7,765 nucleotides of DNA from an uncultured Methylococcaceae bacterium (lineage in GTDB: Bacteria > Pseudomonadota > Gammaproteobacteria > Methylococcales > Methylomonadaceae). Of this stretch, positions 5,772 to 7,765 are shown in pieces. Location: positions 1-7,765 of the forward strand of contig CAIQND010000884.1 of NCBI GenBank assembly GCA_903873045.1. Reading direction: 5' to 3'. The position numbers were made by a program, and so were the translations under genes. Every line of letters begins with the position of its first letter. Within the stretch, counting starts at the first letter, position 1. The notes beneath the pieces are model-generated. The model had not been told where the DNA came from and ran no database searches. It was given only the letters and a program-made list of their open reading frames with translations.

Positions 5772-6685
5772 GAGCCGCTTTTTCAGAGACACTGGTGCGC
5801 CTTGCCAAGGCCGACCCTAACGTTTTGTTGCTAACGGGTGACCACGGGTATGCCCTGTTTGATGATTTTCGCAGAGAATGTCCGGTGCAATATATCAATG
5901 CCGGTATTGCCGAACAAAACATGGTGGGTATGGCGGCGGGTCTGGCAAGAGTCGGTTTCAGGCCTTTCGTCTATGGTTTGGCCGCATTTATTCCCGTGCG
6001 TGTTGTTGAACAAATAAAACTGGATATCGCCCACGACCAATTGCCCGTTATTTTTATTGGTGATGGCGCAGGCTTCGTTTACAGTCATCTCGGTACCAGT
6101 CACCAATCAACCGAAGATATTGCCTGTACCCGAGCAATACCCAACTTGGCGGTTTATTCACCAGCAGACCGCTTTGAAGTAACCGCGTGTATGGAAAGTG
6201 CTTACCAGTCAAAGGCCCCCGTTTATTTACGCATGGGCAAATCCGACCGTGGTGATGTGCATGTTGCCGTACCGCAAGTAACACCGGGTAATTTGTTGGA
6301 AGCCAAATCGGGTAAACCGGGCGATATCGCTTTTATTGCTACCGGCTCGCTGGTACGCACGGCCATTGATATAGCCGCAGCAAACTACCCCGATGCTGCC
6401 GTTTGGAGCGCTCCCTTCATCAAGCCGATTGATAGCCAACAAGTAAGCACTATCTGTAAACACAGTAAAGTAGTCGTGGTTCTTGAAGAGCACTCTGTGT
6501 TGGGTGGTCTGGGTTCAGCTATCACTGAAATAGCCTCTGAATTTGCACCCGTGCGGATACTACGGATTGGTGTTAATGATCGTTTTTCACATTACTGTGG
6601 GACTTATGAATATCTGCTAAAAGAGCATGGCTTGGCTCGCACGGCTATTGAGCGGAAAATCCAAGATTTTCTCCCTGTGAACTAA
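5768..6685 (+). CDS. Transketolase-like enzyme, C-terminal subunit
   Basis: A 305-residue protein corresponding to the pyrimidine-binding and C-terminal domains of transketolase. NAGIAEQNMVGMAAGLA at 44-60 contains Glu49, the conserved glutamate that activates the ThDP aminopyrimidine ring. The SHLGTSHQSTEDIACTRAIPNL stretch at 106-127 is the typical substrate-side loop, and a C-terminal domain with VVVLEEHSVLGGLGSAI lies near residues 237-253. It overlaps the N-terminal subunit gene by 4 bp (ATGA), a coupling typical of subunits made in equal amounts, and is preceded by a G-rich ribosome-binding region (GGGGGC). It is the last recognisable gene of the sugar operon in this window. No clear rho-independent terminator follows its stop. 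Confidence 0.94.
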   Translation: MRAAFSETLVRLAKADPNVLLLTGDHGYALFDDFRRECPVQYINAGIAEQNMVGMAAGLARVGFRPFVYGLAAFIPVRVVEQIKLDIAHDQLPVIFIGDGAGFVYSHLGTSHQSTEDIACTRAIPNLAVYSPADRFEVTACMESAYQSKAPVYLRMGKSDRGDVHVAVPQVTPGNLLEAKSGKPGDIAFIATGSLVRTAIDIAAANYPDAAVWSAPFIKPIDSQQVSTICKHSKVVVVLEEHSVLGGLGSAITEIASEFAPVRILRIGVNDRFSHYCGTYEYLLKEHGLARTAIERKIQDFLPVN

Positions 6686-6716
6686 ACCATGTATGTAGAT
6701 ATTCTGTTGCCTATAA

Positions 6717-6740
6717 ATAACTGGGGTCAGCGTTAAATTA
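6717..6740. repeat. Direct repeat, left of the RelE/NadS module
   Basis: ATAACTGGGGTCAGCGTTAA and the following few bases are nearly repeated at 7469-7493 (ATAACTAGGGTCAGGGTAAA). The two copies bracket the downstream toxin-antitoxin pair. GGGGTCAG motifs of this kind are common dispersed repeats in Proteobacteria, often near REP-associated transposases or toxin-antitoxin genes; that link is from general knowledge and is not shown here. Confidence 0.6.
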
Positions 6741-6758
6741 AATAATAGAGGAAGTGCC

Positions 6759-6781
6759 ACGTAAATTCGATTAATTTACGT
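6759..6781. promoter_or_regulatory. Perfect 9-bp inverted repeat, operator or weak terminator
   Basis: ACGTAAATT (6759-6767) and AATTTACGT (6773-6781) are perfect inverted copies around a 5-base loop. The stem is AT-rich and the nearest T run (6794-6798) is 12 bases beyond, so an intrinsic terminator is doubtful. A binding site for a regulator of the following toxin-antitoxin genes is equally plausible. Confidence 0.45.
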
Positions 6782-6803
6782 CTTGTGGTCAGGTTTTTAA
6801 TGG

Positions 6804-6816
6804 TGTACTATGTACA
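6804..6816. promoter_or_regulatory. Palindrome TGTACTATGTACA, candidate antitoxin operator
   Basis: A perfect TGTAC-TAT-GTACA palindrome lies 26 bp before the toxin start, where an autorepressing HTH antitoxin would bind. TACATT at 6813-6818 could serve as a -10 box, so occupation of the palindrome would block transcription. Confidence 0.55.
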
Positions 6817-6826
6817 TTAAATGTTC

Positions 6827-6831
6827 AGGAG
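6827..6831 (+). promoter_or_regulatory. Shine-Dalgarno sequence deciding the GTG start of the toxin
   Basis: AGGAG lies 10 bases before GTG 6842. No ATG is available in frame before the conserved N-terminus, so this site supports the GTG start. Confidence 0.6.
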
Positions 6832-6841
6832 TAGCTAATAG

Positions 6842-7174
6842 GTGAGTCACGCCATCGAATTCATTGAGACCCCAATTTTCACCAAACAAATCAAGGTGCT
6901 TGCTACTGACGATGAGTTGAAGGAGTTACAGGTAGAGCTTATAGCTCAGCCCGAAAAAGGTGATCTCATTCAAGGTACTGGTGGGCTGAGAAAGATCAGG
7001 ATGGCTAATGGTGGGCAAGGAAAGAGTGGGAGTGTTCGAGTTATATATTTTTTAGCGACAGCAGAAATTATTTATTTGGTTCTGGCCTATCCAAAAAATG
7101 TTAAAGATAGCCTGAACCAGGCAGAGAAATCTGTGCTGAAGAAGTTAACCAAGTTGCTTAAAAGCGAGGTTTAA
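6842..7174 (+). CDS. RelE/HigB-family toxin of a type II toxin-antitoxin system
   Basis: A 110-residue protein starting at GTG. The order of motifs is that of the RelE-like group COG4737: QPEKGDLIQGTGGLRKIR at 36-53, the Gly/Lys-rich GQGKSGSVRVIYF at 58-70, and AYPKN at 82-86 followed by a basic helical tail (KSVLKKLTKLLKSEV). Members of the group are ribosome-dependent mRNA interferases or are inferred to be so; here that is by family. Toxin-first order, with the HTH antitoxin one base downstream, matches HigBA/NadS-type loci. It looks complete and undamaged. It is unrelated to the sugar operon and probably arrived as a cassette, judging by the flanking direct repeats. Confidence 0.92.
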   Translation: MSHAIEFIETPIFTKQIKVLATDDELKELQVELIAQPEKGDLIQGTGGLRKIRMANGGQGKSGSVRVIYFLATAEIIYLVLAYPKNVKDSLNQAEKSVLKKLTKLLKSEV

Positions 7175-7175
7175 T

Positions 7176-7460
7176 ATGAGTATTTTTAATGAGTTGAAAT
7201 CTTCACTTGAAGAGGCTGTTGAGATTAAGCAAGGCAAGAAACTAGCGTCACGAGTAACCCGGTATGATGTTGCCAATATAAAAGCACTTCGAGCCAAGCT
7301 GGACGTATCTCAGCAAGAACTGGCTGATGCTTTGGGGACTAGCGTTGATACGATAAAGAGCTGGGAAAACAAACGACGTAATCCAACAGGTCTTGCTGCT
7401 AAGGTGCTAGCGACCATTCAGGACAATCCAAATTATTTCCACGATCTTGCGGCTCACTAA
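7176..7460 (+). CDS. nadS: NadS-type XRE-family antitoxin
   Basis: A 94-residue protein starting one base after the toxin stop, with GAGG at 7166-7169 as ribosome-binding site. The N-terminus MSIFNELKSSLEEAVEIKQGK is typical of the NadS/COG2944 group. Residues 35-75 form an XRE helix-turn-helix, IKALRAKLDVSQQELADALG then TSVDTIKSWENKRRNPTG. It is expected to neutralise the upstream toxin and to bind the palindrome at 6804-6816 to repress its own operon. Residues 76-94 form a short terminal helix. Complete. Confidence 0.92.
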   Translation: MSIFNELKSSLEEAVEIKQGKKLASRVTRYDVANIKALRAKLDVSQQELADALGTSVDTIKSWENKRRNPTGLAAKVLATIQDNPNYFHDLAAH

Positions 7461-7468
7461 CTGAAGGA

Positions 7469-7493
7469 ATAACTAGGGTCAGGGTAAAGTTAT
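7469..7493. repeat. Direct repeat, right of the RelE/NadS module
   Basis: ATAACTAGGGTCAGGGTAAA and following bases form an imperfect copy of 6717-6740. It starts 8 bp after the antitoxin stop and ends next to the terminal inverted-repeat element. Confidence 0.6.
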
Positions 7494-7495
7494 AT

Positions 7496-7765
7496 GGCTC
7501 TTCTGACTTTGGCGTGATCACGTAATATCAAAAAATCAAATGGTTATGAGGCATTTTTAAAATCTGAGGATATGCACTGTAACCATTTTTTAGCACCTAA
7601 AATGCTGTAATAAGGGAGGTATTTATTAATTTGCAGATAAAACAATCGGTTAGCGATATTACAAAAACGAAAAATTGTTTATTATTTTATAATCTGCCAA
7701 GTGATTAATAGATTATATCATATTGTTATTTAACAACTTTATTGATCACGCCAAAGTCAGAAGAA
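7496..7765. mobile_element. AT-rich inverted-repeat element (MITE-like) with ISL3-like ends, right end at the window edge
   Basis: Bases 7499-7520 and 7743-7764 are perfect 22-bp inverted copies (TCTTCTGACTTTGGCGTG...). The left end extends outward to GGC at 7496-7498. GGCTCTTC is a typical start for ISL3-family ends, from memory. The interior is AT-rich and has no transposase. It contains a further 9-bp inverted repeat, AAATGGTTA (7538-7546) and TAACCATTT (7580-7588), and a lone strong Shine-Dalgarno-like AAGGGAGGT (7612-7620) before a 25-codon TTG frame (7631-7708). With the right end one to three bases beyond the window it would be about 270 bp. If the ISL3 guess is right, AGTTATAT (7488-7495) should recur just outside the right end. 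Confidence 0.75.

Noticed and set aside
7631..7708. A 25-codon TTG frame behind AAGGGAGGT inside the right-hand element
   Set aside because: TTG start, very short, no similarity and located in AT-rich mobile-element DNA; the purine run alone is not enough to call a gene.
1..7765. CRISPR arrays, tRNA or rRNA genes, riboswitches
   Set aside because: No regularly spaced repeats, cloverleaf-forming sequences with tRNA consensus, or rRNA-like stretches were seen on either strand.

Overview
The window reads as chromosomal accessory DNA from a Gram-negative bacterium, most likely a gammaproteobacterium. That placement rests on the close resemblance of three genes to enterobacterial RfbF, RfbG and RfbH and on moderate base composition. 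It is an inference, and no rRNA or housekeeping marker is present. Every gene I can support is on the + strand.

Left edge (1-914): the 3' part of a VapC-type PIN-domain toxin gene. Its last codons were replaced by a 126-bp non-autonomous inverted-repeat element (MITE, 356-481) flanked by an 8-bp target duplication. About 420 bp without a confident gene follow, ending at a possible promoter for the sugar operon.

Centre (915-6685): a CDP-deoxysugar operon. rfbF (glucose-1-phosphate cytidylyltransferase) and rfbG (CDP-glucose 4,6-dehydratase) overlap by 7 bp. They are followed by a small unknown acidic ORF, a possible 24-codon ORF, and a MazEF/PemIK-like toxin-antitoxin pair. The toxin has no stop codon of its own. 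It reads in frame into a complete rfbH (CDP-4-dehydro-6-deoxyglucose 3-dehydratase), giving a predicted 538-residue MazF-RfbH fusion. This is the most unusual object in the window. Directly behind are two genes encoding a split transketolase (N-terminal ThDP-binding half and C-terminal half), overlapping by 4 bp.

Working together, RfbF, RfbG and RfbH would take glucose-1-phosphate to the CDP-6-deoxy-3,4-glucoseen stage of 3,6-dideoxyhexose synthesis for a surface polysaccharide. The E3-type reductase that normally partners RfbH is not in the window. The transketolase pair may add a two-carbon branch to the 4-keto sugar, by analogy with other ThDP enzymes that branch nucleotide sugars. That step is a hypothesis.

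Right edge (6686-7765): a RelE/HigB-type toxin and NadS-type antitoxin pair with palindromic candidate operators upstream. Near-identical direct repeats (ATAACTRGGGTCAG...) lie on both sides of the pair. The window ends in a roughly 270-bp AT-rich element bounded by 22-bp perfect inverted repeats that resemble ISL3-family ends. The sugar cassette is therefore bordered by, and interrupted by, three different toxin-antitoxin loci and at least two non-autonomous mobile elements.
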